Source of the DNA: Rhodotorula mucilaginosa
Lineage: Eukaryota; Basidiomycota; Microbotryomycetes; Sporidiobolales; Sporidiobolaceae
Length of the DNA: 64,000 bases
Reading direction: 5' to 3'
NCBI GenBank assembly: GCA_034406715.1
Contig: CP137872.1
Location: 372,001 to 436,000 of the forward strand
Position 1 is the stretch's first letter, and every line of letters starts with the position of its first letter. The notes beneath the pieces were generated by a model. It saw only the letters and a program-made list of their open reading frames with translations, did no database searches and was not told where the DNA came from. The translations under genes and the position numbers were made by a program. Below are positions 20,803 to 31,071 of the stretch, piece after piece.

Positions 20803-22105
20803 TCAGAGCTGCTCCTTGAAGTACTTTTCGACCTCCCACGCTCCGCCCCACGAGACAATCTGGCACTTGAGGTCCGAGACGTGCACATTGGAGGTGTCTT
20901 CGATGCGACGCGACAGCTCGCGGTACATGCGGACGAGCGCGACGTCTTGACTGCGGGGTATACGGAGTGCGGTGTGAGCAAATGGTGAGGGGTGCGAAGG
21001 AAGATTGAGGGGAAAAAAGAGAGAGAGAGACGCACGCGCGGAGGCGCAAGATCGGGCACAGGTCGTTGCCGCCGTCGCCGATGTAGACGACCTTGTCAAA
21101 CTGGTCCCATCCACCGTGGCGCTGCATGAACGCCTCGAGCTCGTCGCCTGCAGAGCGAAAATGAAAAGGGGGCTCTTTTTATCAGTTTGTGTTCCTCTCC
21201 GGCAAGGTGTCGTCGGATCCAATTGGAAGAACGACACGCACCCTTGCACATGTTGGGCGAGCAGCCGACCTTGCACGAGTGCTGAGGTCCGTTCGGGTCG
21301 ACCCTCCGCCGGAGCTCGAGCAGTCCGTCCGAGTTGAACTGGGCCGGGTTGGTGACGACTTCGTCAAACACGTCGGTGACGCTGTAGTGCTGTGCGTGCG
21401 GTTCGCCCCCAGAGAGCACGATTCGTCAACCACAGAGTTGTAGGAGAGTCGAGAACAAATCAGGCGGCGCACCTCGAGGATGGTCTTGATGTAGATTTCG
21501 TTCGAGTTGGAGAGGCAAAAAGTCGTGACTTGCGGGTCCTTGCTGGCCTTCAAGTCCTTGAAGGCGCGGCGCATCGCCGGGTGCTAGACATAGGGTTCCG
21601 GGGGTGTTAGCGACCCCCCCAAAAAATGGGCGGAATGCTCCGGAGGGCAAGCGTACGACGGGGAGCTGCTGCATGGCGCCAACAACGTCCTTCTCGACAA
21701 AGCCTTCGCCATGCAGGCGGCGCAGGTGTTCGGCGCTGCGGGGGGTTCGGAGGTTCGGAGATGAGCATGGTTGTAGCCTGCAGAGAGACGAGCGGGACGG
21801 ACCAGTTGTCGGTCCACTGCATCGTCTTTTTCGACTCTCGGAGCGAAGTCCGGAGGTGCGGCGCGAGGACTTCAAAGACGTAGCTGTACGGCGCCCTCCA
21901 TCGTCAATCCTGCGATCCTGGTGTGTGAAGAATGTACGGAGGCTCTCACCGGTCCGTGTCCTGGTCTGCATAAAGTCGGCACGCAAGTGGGGAGGGAGGT
22001 GAGTCGACGCCTGCAGCAGGAGTACGAGCGGGAATCGGGACTGGCTTACCTGCCCATGACCAGTCGAAGTCGGACACAACGCAGACTTTCCTCGGAGCCG
22101 TAGAC
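20803..22105 (-). CDS. PHOSPHO-family HAD phosphatase (5' end unresolved)
   Basis: A haloacid-dehalogenase phosphatase of the PHOSPHO1/PHOSPHO2 type, whose members act on phosphocholine/phosphoethanolamine or pyridoxal phosphate. The nucleophile motif is KVCVVSDFDWSWADQDTD (Asp-Phe-Asp). Cap-region sequence follows: RTSLRESKKTMQWTDNW, then HLRRLHGEGFVEKDVVGAMQ. Motif II is TTFCLSNSNEIYIKTIL. Later comes DVFDEVVTNPAQFNSDGLL, then CSPNMCKGDELEAFMQRHG with paired Cys, and the Mg-site motif KVVYIGDGGNDLCPILRL. The end is GGAWEVEKYFKEQL, with the stop at 20803-20805 on the complement. Introns interrupt after SDFDWSWA and between most motifs. The first supported exon starts at 22105 after a TTGCAG acceptor; the exon with the initiating ATG was not found with confidence. 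Confidence 0.85.
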
Positions 22106-22371
22106 CTGCAACAGTAGCAGCAGCAGAGTAGCGAGCAGCAGGAGAAGCAGGAGGAGAGCGGTCATGCCAGTAAGCGGGGGTGTGCAAGGCGGGCGCTGCA
22201 GAGATCTGCGTACATTGTTTGATTCTATGCTCTCTTTGGGACACCTGGACTCGTGTAGAGTCGAGACCCGCGTTGACGCTGATCGGATGAGCTCGTTCTC
22301 TTTGCTCTTGCGCTCCTCTTGCTCTCTCCCCTTGCTAGACTCTAGCAAATCAGTCAAGTACACGTACAGAA

Positions 22372-24260
22372 ATGGCCCAGCCTCTCATCCTCGGTCTCTG
22401 GTACGTCGCATCCCTCTCCGCGCGCGCGCTCACTCGCTCCAGCTGCGCGCTCTCGTCAAGAGTGGTCGCATCGCTCAACCTCCGACACAGAGAGCGCCGT
22501 ACATTGACTGACCGTGTACGCCGTGGATAAATAGGTCGGTTGTCCTCCAGCCGGGACAGAGTCTCTCGCAAAACACCTCGCCCGCCATCCAGATCACCAA
22601 CATCTCGGTCAGTTTCACTCACTCACCTCGCGCCCCACGTTGCACCTCAACTCACTCTCCACTTGCCCTTGCAGTACGGCGCAGAGGTCAAGGGAAATGC
22701 TCGCTCGGTCGTCACCATGAAGTACCCCGAATTTGAGTCGGACGACGAGGACGAGGACGACGAGGACGACGAGGAGGAGGAGGACGAGGACAACATTAAG
22801 CTCCCGCAGCTCATCACCAAGGAAGCCGTCCTTGCCGTCCTCAAGCCCAACGGCGTGCGTCTCCTTCTGCACGCTCACCTCGCGCTCGCCCGCCAGACTG
22901 ACCAACAACTCTTCCCCCGTTGCCACTCACTTGTGCGACAAACGATTGTACCTCACCCTCTGCAGACTGAGCAGGTTTCGATCAACGTCAACCTCGTCGA
23001 GGATGTCGAGGTCGTCGAGTTCTCGGTTTCGGGCGAGAAGTACGTCGTCAACTTGTTCTTTTCCCGGCATCGGCTCAACTGGGGTACTGACCGCGATCAT
23101 CGTCCTTCTTCTCCCTTCATTGCGTTCCTTCTTGTATTACTCTATCTCCTGCTCTCCCACCATAGCGCTGTCCACCTTGTCGGCCACTACATCCGCCAGG
23201 AGGACTTTGACGAGCCCCCCTCGTCGGACGAGGAGTACGACTCGGACGACTTTGACTCGGAGGACGGCGACGAGGACATCTCGGGCTTGATCGACATGGA
23301 CGACGAGGAGATGGAGGAGGCCGCTGCCCGGATTCAGGAGATCGAGGAGCAGCCCAAGCCGTGCGTGGTCTTCTTCCGCGTTCTTTGTCCTCTCTGCGCG
23401 CTTTCGCAGCGACACGCTGACTGACTTGAGTACTCGTCAAACGCGTTTATGTTGACCACACGCAGTTCGAAGAAGCGCGCGGCTGCCGAGGAGGAGGCCC
23501 CGGCCGGTGCGGACGACTCGACCGCCAGCCTGAGCAAGAACCAGAAGAAGAAGCTCGCCAAGAAGCAAAAGTCGGAGAACGGCGAGGCTGTCGCCCCGGC
23601 CGCTGCCGCTGCCGCTGTCCCGGAACCGAAGAAGAAGGCTGAGGAGCCGAAGAAGGCCGACACCAAGAAGGTGCGTCCGCCGTGGCCGCATCTATGAACC
23701 CCGTCTCTTCGATTCTGTCCTGGGAAGAAACCGCAAGACAGGGTATTGACCGGTTGCCGACGGTACGCAGACTCAGGTCCTCGCTGGCGGTCTCGAGATC
23801 ACCGACGTCAAGGTCGGTGAGGGTGCCGCTGCCAAGAGCGGCTCCAAGGTCGGCATGCGTTACATCGGAAAGCTCGAGAACGGCAAGGTAAGCTGCCTTT
23901 TCTTGATCCTTGAGATGGTGTATCATGCTGACTTGGTGATGCGTTCGGATCGTAGGTCTTTGACTCGAACACCAAGGGCGCGCCCTTGACCTTCACTCTC
24001 GGTCGCGGTCAGGTCATCAAGGGTGAGTCTCTTTCTGTTGCGCAGAGAGGCGAATGCCCTTCCTCCCTCGTCGGGGCAGATTCACTGACTCGGCCCACTC
24101 CAATCTCGTAGGATGGGACCTCGGTGTCGCTGGTATCAAGGTCGGCGGTGAGCGCAAGCTCCGGATCCCGGCCAAGCTCGCGTACGGCTCGCAAAAAATT
24201 GCCGGCATCCCGCCCAACTCGACCCTCATCTTCGACATCAAGTGTGTCAAGATCGCATAA
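22372..24260 (+). CDS. FPR4: Nuclear FKBP-type prolyl isomerase with nucleoplasmin-like domain
   Basis: Fpr3/Fpr4-like FK506-binding protein, a nuclear/nucleolar prolyl isomerase and histone chaperone that acts on histone tails. Exon 1 ([10 protein letters not shown]) splices by a GTACGT donor to [20 protein letters not shown], starting the nucleoplasmin-like domain. An acidic tract near 22739-22795 and a second one ([20 protein letters not shown]) follow, then a Lys-rich basic linker ([17 protein letters not shown]). The C-terminal FKBP domain reads [73 protein letters not shown] and [15 protein letters not shown]. The domain order (NPL, acidic, basic, FKBP) is the family hallmark. The stop is TAA at 24258-24260. 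Its 5' region abuts or overlaps the upstream end of the divergent phosphatase gene. Confidence 0.94.
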
Positions 24261-24639
24261 AGCTGCTTAGGCCGCCCTCTTGACTCTCGCTTGGGGGGGG
24301 GGGATGAGTTCTTGATTCGGGGGAAAAAACAAAAACCGGGCGCGTGTGGCCAGTGTGGTACCGCCCCGAGTTGGTGCAGTCTCTCTAGATTACGCACGAT
24401 CACCTGAAAAAAGAGATCATAAGCCGTCACAAACGATCATGTCGGGCGCGTTGAGAGCGTCCTCTGGATCGTTCGTGTTGCCGCGTTAAAGAGAGGGCTC
24501 AAACGACTCTCTCTGCGTCTGCGAGTCTAACTTTTTCATCCTTGGAACGATCAGCACCCGGTCGACTGGCAGCGTATTCAACGAATGTACAATGCGAAAA
24601 GGAAACGATCAGAGCGATCTGATGTGTGTGGATATTCTA
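24261..24639. other. Convergent 3' intergenic region with G11 run
   Basis: 379 bp between the stops of the FKBP gene (plus) and the DPM1 gene (minus). It holds both 3' UTRs and an uninterrupted run of 11 G at 24293-24303. No gene is seen. Confidence 0.65.
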
Positions 24640-25930
24640 TCATACAAAGCGTTTCCGCTCGAGGACCTGGCTGTTCCCGCCGTTGACGACATTTCCGACC
24701 CAACCGGATATCCCTCCGGCGTTGCCGCCGGCTTTGCTCGTCAAGCCTCGACTGCCAATGTTCGATCGACCTTTCGCTCTGCCTTTGGGACTCAACGGCG
24801 GCACGCCCGCGTCCGGGTGGTACCCTCCCAACGGGTACTCCTGCCCGCGCGTCAACTGCCGTTTCCTCGACCGCCACACCTTGTCGCCGAGCAGCGCCAC
24901 GACCGTGACCCCGGCCGCGACGAGCACGTGGAAAAAGACGCCCCACGCCCAGACGTAGAGCGAGATGAGCTGGCCGACGTATTTGAGCATGACTTTGGAC
25001 GAGAGTTTCGAGGAGCCGGTGGTGCGGATGCCGAACGAGTAGGGGACTTCGGGCAGCGTGGCGGGATGGGGCGATTTGAGGAGGAGTTCGAGGGCGATTT
25101 TGAAGCCGGCAGGGTTGATCGGCTTCGAGCGGCGCAACTGCAGGCATTTGTCCCGGAGTGAGTGGGAATGCAACACCTGGTAGAAGACAGGTGTGCGTAC
25201 CTGGTCTTTGGTCAAGCCGAAGAACCCCGTCATGGGATCGCTCGCGCTCGTGAGCGGTCGGGCCATCGTCCTCGCGCCCCACGAGATGATTCGGCGATGT
25301 AGCGGCCAGTTCTTGGACATCGAGACACCTTCGCCGTATCGAGTCCCGAGCGCGAGCGGTGTTTCCGGAGTGAGCGCGTCCAGGAGGGGCTGCACGGCTT
25401 CTGGCGGGTGCTGTGGGAAAACGGCGCGGATCAGGGTTCCCGGTCGATCAGAGCTCCGCAGGAAACGGACTGACCTGCAAGTCGGCGTCCATGACAATCA
25501 TCTTTTGGCCCCTCGCGCGTTCAAAGCCGCGCAGGACGGCCGAACTGAGCCCCTTCTCGTCTGTTCGCACGAGCAACTCGACATTGTACCCTCCCTCGCG
25601 CCGGAGTCGTTCCACCTCCTCGACGGTCCCGTCCCTCGAGTTGTCGTCGACGATGACGATCTCGGTCCCTGCTGGATCCCGGAGCGCGGCAAAGACGGAT
25701 TGGACGAGCGGGGCAATGTTGTCGCGTTCGTGGTACGCGGGAACGACGATCGAGCTGTGGATCTGGTCGTTGTCGGAGGGGGCGTCGGGCGGAGAGTACT
25801 TGGCCGACGTGTCCGGGTGGTACAGCTGCTTGGCTGGCCGGAGCAGGAGCAGCGACGCGACAAAGGCTCCGGCAAAGATGGCGGCGAGATGAGCCGGAGA
25901 GAGAGTCGACGCTCCTGTCCGCAAGCGCAT
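24640..25930 (-). CDS. DPM1: Dolichol-phosphate mannose synthase (catalytic subunit)
   Basis: Transfers mannose from GDP-mannose to dolichol phosphate on the ER membrane, feeding N-glycans, O-mannosylation and GPI anchors. It is a GT2-family enzyme: SSIVVPAYHERDNIAPLVQS, EIVIVDDNSRDGTVEEV and the metal-site VMDADLQHPPEAV, with an intron after DADLQ. Later come GTRYGEGVSMSKNWPLHRRI, ASDPMTGFFGL, NPAGFKIALELL, VPYSFGIRTTGSSKLSSKVM and YVGQL. A C-terminal hydrophobic segment VFFHVLVAAGVTVVALLG fits the yeast-type, tail-anchored Dpm1. An additional N-terminal hydrophobic stretch HLAAIFAGAFVASLLLL precedes the catalytic domain, and the C-terminus extends beyond the membrane segment with a Gly/Arg/Lys-rich tail. 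Both extras are unusual for yeast Dpm1. Stop at 24640-24642 on the complement. Confidence 0.92.
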
Positions 25931-26378
25931 CCTTGACTGGCTCCGTCTCGGGCAGTTGGCGCGTACAACAGACAGACGTCTTTGTTAGAGCGTGTAACGT
26001 GGGATATCAAAACTCGACGAACGTGAAAAACTCCAAGTCTGCGGCGTTCGCGCGGAAGCAGACAACACGCGTGCGCTCCATCGGCGCCGAGTATAGGCGG
26101 CCGAAATTTGGAGTAGTTCAGGCGGGAACATCATGCCTGAAATGCAGACATTTTCGCAGTGGAAGCGCGCTCTCGAAAATGAGACTGTCGTCGCAGAACG
26201 CCACTCCGTGTAACTTGACCGAGAGCAGAGAACGCAAGAGAACGCTCACCTCTTCTCGCTGCTTTCCGACATATACAAAGGCTCGGATGGCAGCGCAACG
26301 CGACATCTCTGTCAGTCGCCGAAGGGGCGACAGGAGCTCGGGTCCGCCGAAGAAAGGGTTTTTGCAAGAGGGACGTGG
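25931..26378. other. Intergenic region, DPM1 promoter
   Basis: 448 bp between the DPM1 start and the stop of the next minus-strand gene. I see no conserved coding sequence; it should hold the DPM1 promoter and the neighbour's 3' UTR. Confidence 0.6.
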
Positions 26379-27152
26379 TTACTCGGTGTGGTAGAGTAGC
26401 GTCATCGACTCCTTGTCCCAAGTCACGCCGCGCTGCGGGTCGTCCGGGTGTTCGCGCGGGTACATGTAGCAGTTCCCCATCGGCGCTTTTTGGAATTTCG
26501 GCGGCAAGGTGACGACCGCTTCGTCTTTTCTTCGCTCTTCAAAGTCGGCGTGCAGGGTCGCGTAGTGCTTGAGGAACTCTTCCTGCATCTGGTCGTCGAG
26601 GTAGCCCGGGAGAGCATAGGCCACGGTCGGCTTGGTCACAGGGTCCTCCTTCGGCTCAATGTCGGCTGCTGCGCTGTCCTCCTCTCGTGCCTCGGCGTCG
26701 GCGTCTTCCTGCGTCTCGTCCTTGTCGTCCGCGCCGCGAGCAGCAGCCTCTGCTTCTTCCGCCTCTTTCCGCGCCTTGGCTCGCAGTTTCCGTTCCTTTT
26801 TCTTGCGATTCTGCTCCGCCTTGGCCGCCGCCGGATCCCTCGGCTCCTTCGCTTCCGCCTGAGCCTGAGCGAGGACCCTCGCCGTCTTTGCCGCCTCTTG
26901 ATGGATCTGCTCTAGTCGCAGCGTCTCCTTGTTAGGCGCGCGGACCCACGGAGCGGGCATGGTCGAGTAGATCGAAGGGAGGATGTACCACGGGTTCGGA
27001 GAGCCGAGCGCCGGGAGAGAGTGAGGAGTGCCGATGGGGACGGGTTGGAGCATCCAGATCAGGTCCATCAACGAGACGCGGGTCTCGCCCGGCTGCAGGG
27101 GCGTGCTGGACGACTTTGCACCGGAGGAAGCGTTTCGAGCGGGGCGACTCAT
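26379..27152 (-). CDS. Charged helical protein of unknown function
   Basis: An uninterrupted frame of 257 residues. The N-terminal 70 residues contain SLMDLIWMLQPVPIGTPHSL, then NPWYILPSIYSTMPAPWVRA, hydrophobic but broken by prolines. A Lys/Glu/Ala-rich stretch, about residues 75-135, includes QNRKKKERKLRAKARKEAEE and looks like a single long charged helix or coiled coil. An acidic linker follows, and the C-terminal 80 residues appear folded: VAYALPGYLDDQMQEEFLKH, APMGNCYMYPREHPDDPQRG, ending ESMTLLYHTE. I do not recognise the family. The ordered ends around a charged linker argue for a real protein. It is divergent from DLD1 across 584 bp. Confidence 0.68.
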   Translation of the reverse strand: MSRPARNASSGAKSSSTPLQPGETRVSLMDLIWMLQPVPIGTPHSLPALGSPNPWYILPSIYSTMPAPWVRAPNKETLRLEQIHQEAAKTARVLAQAQAEAKEPRDPAAAKAEQNRKKKERKLRAKARKEAEEAEAAARGADDKDETQEDADAEAREEDSAAADIEPKEDPVTKPTVAYALPGYLDDQMQEEFLKHYATLHADFEERRKDEAVVTLPPKFQKAPMGNCYMYPREHPDDPQRGVTWDKESMTLLYHTE

Positions 27153-27736
27153 GGCGACTTTGAAGCAACGTGTCCTGGTACAAGACAGGCGAGTGTGTGC
27201 CGAGCGGTTCGATCACTCGTCGGGATCCAGGCCTGCAAGTGAGTATCGCTAGGCTTGTCAGCTTGCCGTCTGCGCTGGACAGTTCACAACTGATGAGGAG
27301 AGGATCGTTGGCAGGCGGCCATATGACTTGCCTGCTGAAATCGGCAGTCGTGTGAGATATGCTTCCGGCTTGGATTTATGCTGCAGTCAGCTACGTAAGA
27401 GTGACCGGTGCGCCGAGCTGCCTACAGTTCAGTAGGCATGAGCGCGACTCGCTGGGCGCTGAGCGCTGAACGCTCATCAGCTGGAAAATTTTCCATCAGT
27501 CGGGGCGAGCGGGATGCAGGTGTTCATAGCTGCGTGCAGATGACCTAGTGCGGCAGTAGTGTATCAAAGAGCAATCTAAAGGAGCGGGACGATGGCGCCA
27601 ATTGCGCAGGGAACGGCGTGCCGAAGGCGTGCCGAAACTCTCCAACTTTGTCGGCCGAGCCGAGATGATCGAGTCGTGTTGGTCCGCACTGCTACCGCTT
27701 GACTCTGCAAGAGCTCCTGCGGGATACGGGAGCACG
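27153..27736. promoter_or_regulatory. Divergent promoter region, unknown gene / DLD1
   Basis: 584 bp between two divergent starts, 27152 (minus) and 27737 (plus). It contains an imperfect inverted repeat around 27456-27480 (GCTGAGCG...CGCTCATCAGC) directly followed by a perfect 14 bp palindrome at 27481-27494. An open frame reaching upstream of DLD1 to 27602 exists, but the mitochondrial presequence begins at 27737. Confidence 0.5.
27481..27494. repeat. Perfect 14 bp palindrome TGGAAAATTTTCCA
   Basis: The sequence is identical to its own reverse complement and lies 243 bp upstream of the DLD1 start in the divergent promoter, in an AT-rich island within GC-rich DNA. It has the form of a dimeric transcription-factor site. 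The factor is unknown. Confidence 0.8.
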
Positions 27737-30566
27737 ATGCTGAAACGTACCGCTGCGCCGCTCCGAGCTGCCGTCCAGTCGCGTGCCGCCGTCGCCCATC
27801 CCCGACGCTCCTTCGCTGCCGCCCCGCAGCCTCACCCGCTGTCGCGCCGTGCGACTCCGTCAGGCCCGTCCAGCGCGCAACGACCGCCGCCGCAGCAGCA
27901 GCAGCGAGAACAGAAATGGTCCAACCTGACCCTGATCCTCCTCGCAACCTTGACCGGTTCCGTCACTTATGCTCTCGGACGAGTCGAGGGTTCGAATAAA
28001 ACGGCGACAAAGAGTCAGGACAAGCTCGAGTATGCCGTGCCGACTCAGGAAAAGTTTGACAAGGCTCTGCAAGAGATCAAGGCATGGTTCCCGACCGACG
28101 AGATGGACCAGAGTCGAGAGACCTTGGTCGCGCACGGCTACAATGAGTGGGGTACGCTGCCCCGTCCCTCGCCATACTTGCCTCTCGCTGAAATCTTGCA
28201 AGTCTTGCAGCCGCCCACGGCCCGACTGGCTTGCCCGGAGCCGTGCTCTACCCGCGCTCGACCGACGATGTCGTCAAAATCGTCAAGACCGCCTCGAAAT
28301 ACGGCATTCCCTTGATCCCGTACTGCGCCGGAACGTCCCTCGAAGGTCAGTCTGCGCCAGGTCTTCCATTCGTAACCAAGTCCTAGGCTGACGATCTCCG
28401 AGGGCCTCACAAAACAGGGCACACGACTGCGCTCGGGTATCCGAACAACCCGTCCGAGAAGGCGGCTCAGGAGAAGCTCGCTCGCGACGGCCATGTCGAG
28501 GTGGACGACCTCGTTCCGGGCCTGGCGCTCGTCCTAGACTTTGCCGAAAACATGAACAACATCGTGCAGATCAACCGTGAGTCTTCCTGCTTGCCCGCCC
28601 GGAACAAAATTCTCAGGATGCGCTGCTGAAAGACGCGCTCGTCACCGACAGAGCAAGACCTCGATGCGGTCGTGCAGCCCGGAGTGTCGTACGACGCTCT
28701 GAACGCCGAGCTGAAAGAGCGCGGAATCCCGCTCTTCTTCCCCGTCGACCCGGCGCCCGGAGCGCAGATCGGTGGCATGATTGGTACCGGCGCTTCGGGA
28801 ACGAACGCGGTGCGGTATGGCACCATGCGAGACAACGTCCTCAAGTGAGTCTGTCTTGGCCGGGGACGAATGCGCCTTTATCGCCGAGATGCTGACGAGT
28901 TCGGGCCCGAAACCACCCGTCCAGCTTGACCGTGGTCCTGCCGAACGGCGAAGTGATCAAGACTCGTCAGCGAGCCAAGTGAGCCGGTCTCTCGAGGTAC
29001 AGCGCAAGCCCCGAGATTCCCGCCGGGCTGACCACGCCGTGCTGCAGGAAATCGTCGGTCGGACCTGATCTTGGCCGGCTCTTCATCGGTGCGGAAGGCA
29101 CGCTCGGAATCGTCACCGAAGGTAAGCAATCCCTCTATACAACTCTGAGATTATACGCGCGTGTACTGAGTCTCGACTCCGTGGGGGCGGAACCCCGCAG
29201 CTACTCTCAAGCTCGCGCCGCTCTTGCCGTCTACCGTCGCCGTTTCTTCCTTCCCGACGATCGCCGCCGCAGCTGCTGCTGCTCGCGACCTTGTTCAGAA
29301 TGGAGTCTCGCTCGCTTGTATTGAACTTCTCGATGAGGTGATGGTCGCGGCGACCAATGCGCAGACCAAGAATGGGAAGGGGAGGCAGTGGCCCGTCAAG
29401 CCGAGGTAACGCTTTTTACGGGTTCCCCTAGCATAGTTTGCGTCAAAGGAATAGGGCTGACGGGAGGTCCTACAGTCTCTTCCTCAAGTTTAGCGGAACC
29501 CCGGAGCAGATGAAGCTCGACGTGTCCAGAACAAGTACGTTGTCCTGCGTAGTGACTCCTATCGTGCCCGCGACAGCGCTACTGACACGGGTATGGTCTC
29601 GCCAAACCAAATAGAAACGATCACTCAGGCGAACCAAGGCACCGGGTTCACGTTTGCTCGAAACGACCGAGAAGCTGAGGACATCTGGCACTCTCGCAAG
29701 GTCCGCACTCTCGTTCTTGCGGAGCATTCCTATTGGAGCACGCTGACGGAGAGCTCATCACATAACAGATCGCTTTGTGGTCTGCTCTCGACTATCTCCC
29801 CGGCGCGAAATGCTGGGTTACGGACGTTTGCGTGCCGTTGTCGCGCTTCCCGGAATTGATCGCCGAGACAAAGGTACAGCACTTGCAGCTTTTCAGGTTT
29901 TGCAGATGCCGCGAATACTGACGCATGCGGTCCTTGATAGGCCGAGATCGATAAGGAGGGTGTTCTCGGTCCGATTGTTTCTCATGCTGGTGAGTGACGC
30001 CCCAAAGGATCACGATGGAATGACAAAGGTGCTAACGCTTTCTTTTTGGACCGATGATAGGCGACGGCAACTTCCAGTACGCCTCAGCAATCTTCTAGCT
30101 TCGAGGCTGGGAATGCGTCGGAAAAAAAACAGCCGCTGATTGCTCCGCTCTTGACCCGCAGCGCTCTCTTGCTCTTCCGTACAGACGAGGAGCTCGCCAA
30201 GGTCGAGCGGCTGGTGCACAACATGGTCGAGCGCGCGCAACGGATGGACGGTACTGCGACGGGTGAACATGGCGTCGGGATCGGAAAGAAGGTGCGCGAG
30301 CGCGCTCACGCATCGGACTACGCAGCTTTACCAGCATGCTGACCTCCTTCTCGATCTCCCTTCCTCTATAATTGCGAAGCCTTATGTGGAGGATGAGCTC
30401 GGCAGCGGGACTGTCGAGCTGCTCCGGCGGCTGAAGGAGACGATCGACCCGCAGAACATTATGGTGCGCCTCTTTCTGCCCGGATCTGATCCTATACTGA
30501 TGACTTGCATGCCTTGCTGTTACACAGAACCCGGGCAAGCTCATTCCGGAGAGAATTAAGGCGTAA
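27737..30566 (+). CDS. DLD1: Mitochondrial D-lactate dehydrogenase (cytochrome c)
   Basis: FAD-dependent oxidation of D-lactate to pyruvate, with electrons passed to cytochrome c, at the mitochondrial inner membrane. The N-terminus [20 protein letters not shown] is an Arg-rich presequence, followed by a membrane segment [18 protein letters not shown]. The FAD_binding_4 domain reads [69 protein letters not shown] and [16 protein letters not shown]. The C-terminal oxidase domain has AHAGDGNFHALLLF-type sequence split by an intron, then [10 protein letters not shown] and [18 protein letters not shown]. About a dozen introns of 50-90 nt interrupt it, the densest in the window. The frame is restored at each junction I checked (YNEW|AAHG, GNFH|ALLL). 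Stop TAA at 30564-30566. Confidence 0.92.
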
Positions 30567-31071
30567 GGGGGCTAGCACATCGTAGCGCCACCGTAGACGA
30601 AAGCGCTTCGCGCGCAAAGTGGCAAACATCGTGTCCGTTCTTGATCGGCTCGACAGAGGAAAACTTGATGCAAGTTTTCAAGAATGCGTGCGACGCGAGT
30701 CTTTTGCGAGTTGCCGATGAGCAAAGGTGGTCCTATGCATCAACAGGGGGAAACCGAGTCATGACTTTGATCTGCTGCCGTTTGTGTCGAACGTCGTCGG
30801 CGCGCTCACGCGATCACCAGTTCCGGTGACGCTACATAGGCTCTCACCGCGGCCACCGTTAGCCGCTACACCTGGGAGCTGTGATCCTCCCTGCATCCGC
30901 CTCGGAAGAACGCCCTTTGGTCGCAGGCAGCTTGCGACAAGTCGAAGTTGCCATCGACGTCGCCGCGATCATCTCGCGCCCGTCTCTCTCGCCTCGCCTA
31001 ACGCCACTTCGCCCGAGAACAGGCAGAGCGGCACAAGGCGAGCGCAGACAAACACGCTCAGCAGGGCGTAC
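30567..31071. other. Intergenic region, ATG1 promoter
   Basis: 505 bp between the DLD1 stop and the ATG1 start, same strand. The open frame into ATG1 extends upstream to about 30727, but I take the ATG at 31072 ([14 protein letters not shown]) as the start. No other gene is seen. Confidence 0.55.

Noticed and set aside
22105-22165. Poly-leucine 'signal peptide' reading MTALLLLLLLLATLL upstream of the phosphatase
   Set aside because: It continues into the wrong frame for the DFDW phosphatase motif and arises from CTG/CTC-rich intron sequence ending in a TTGCAG acceptor.
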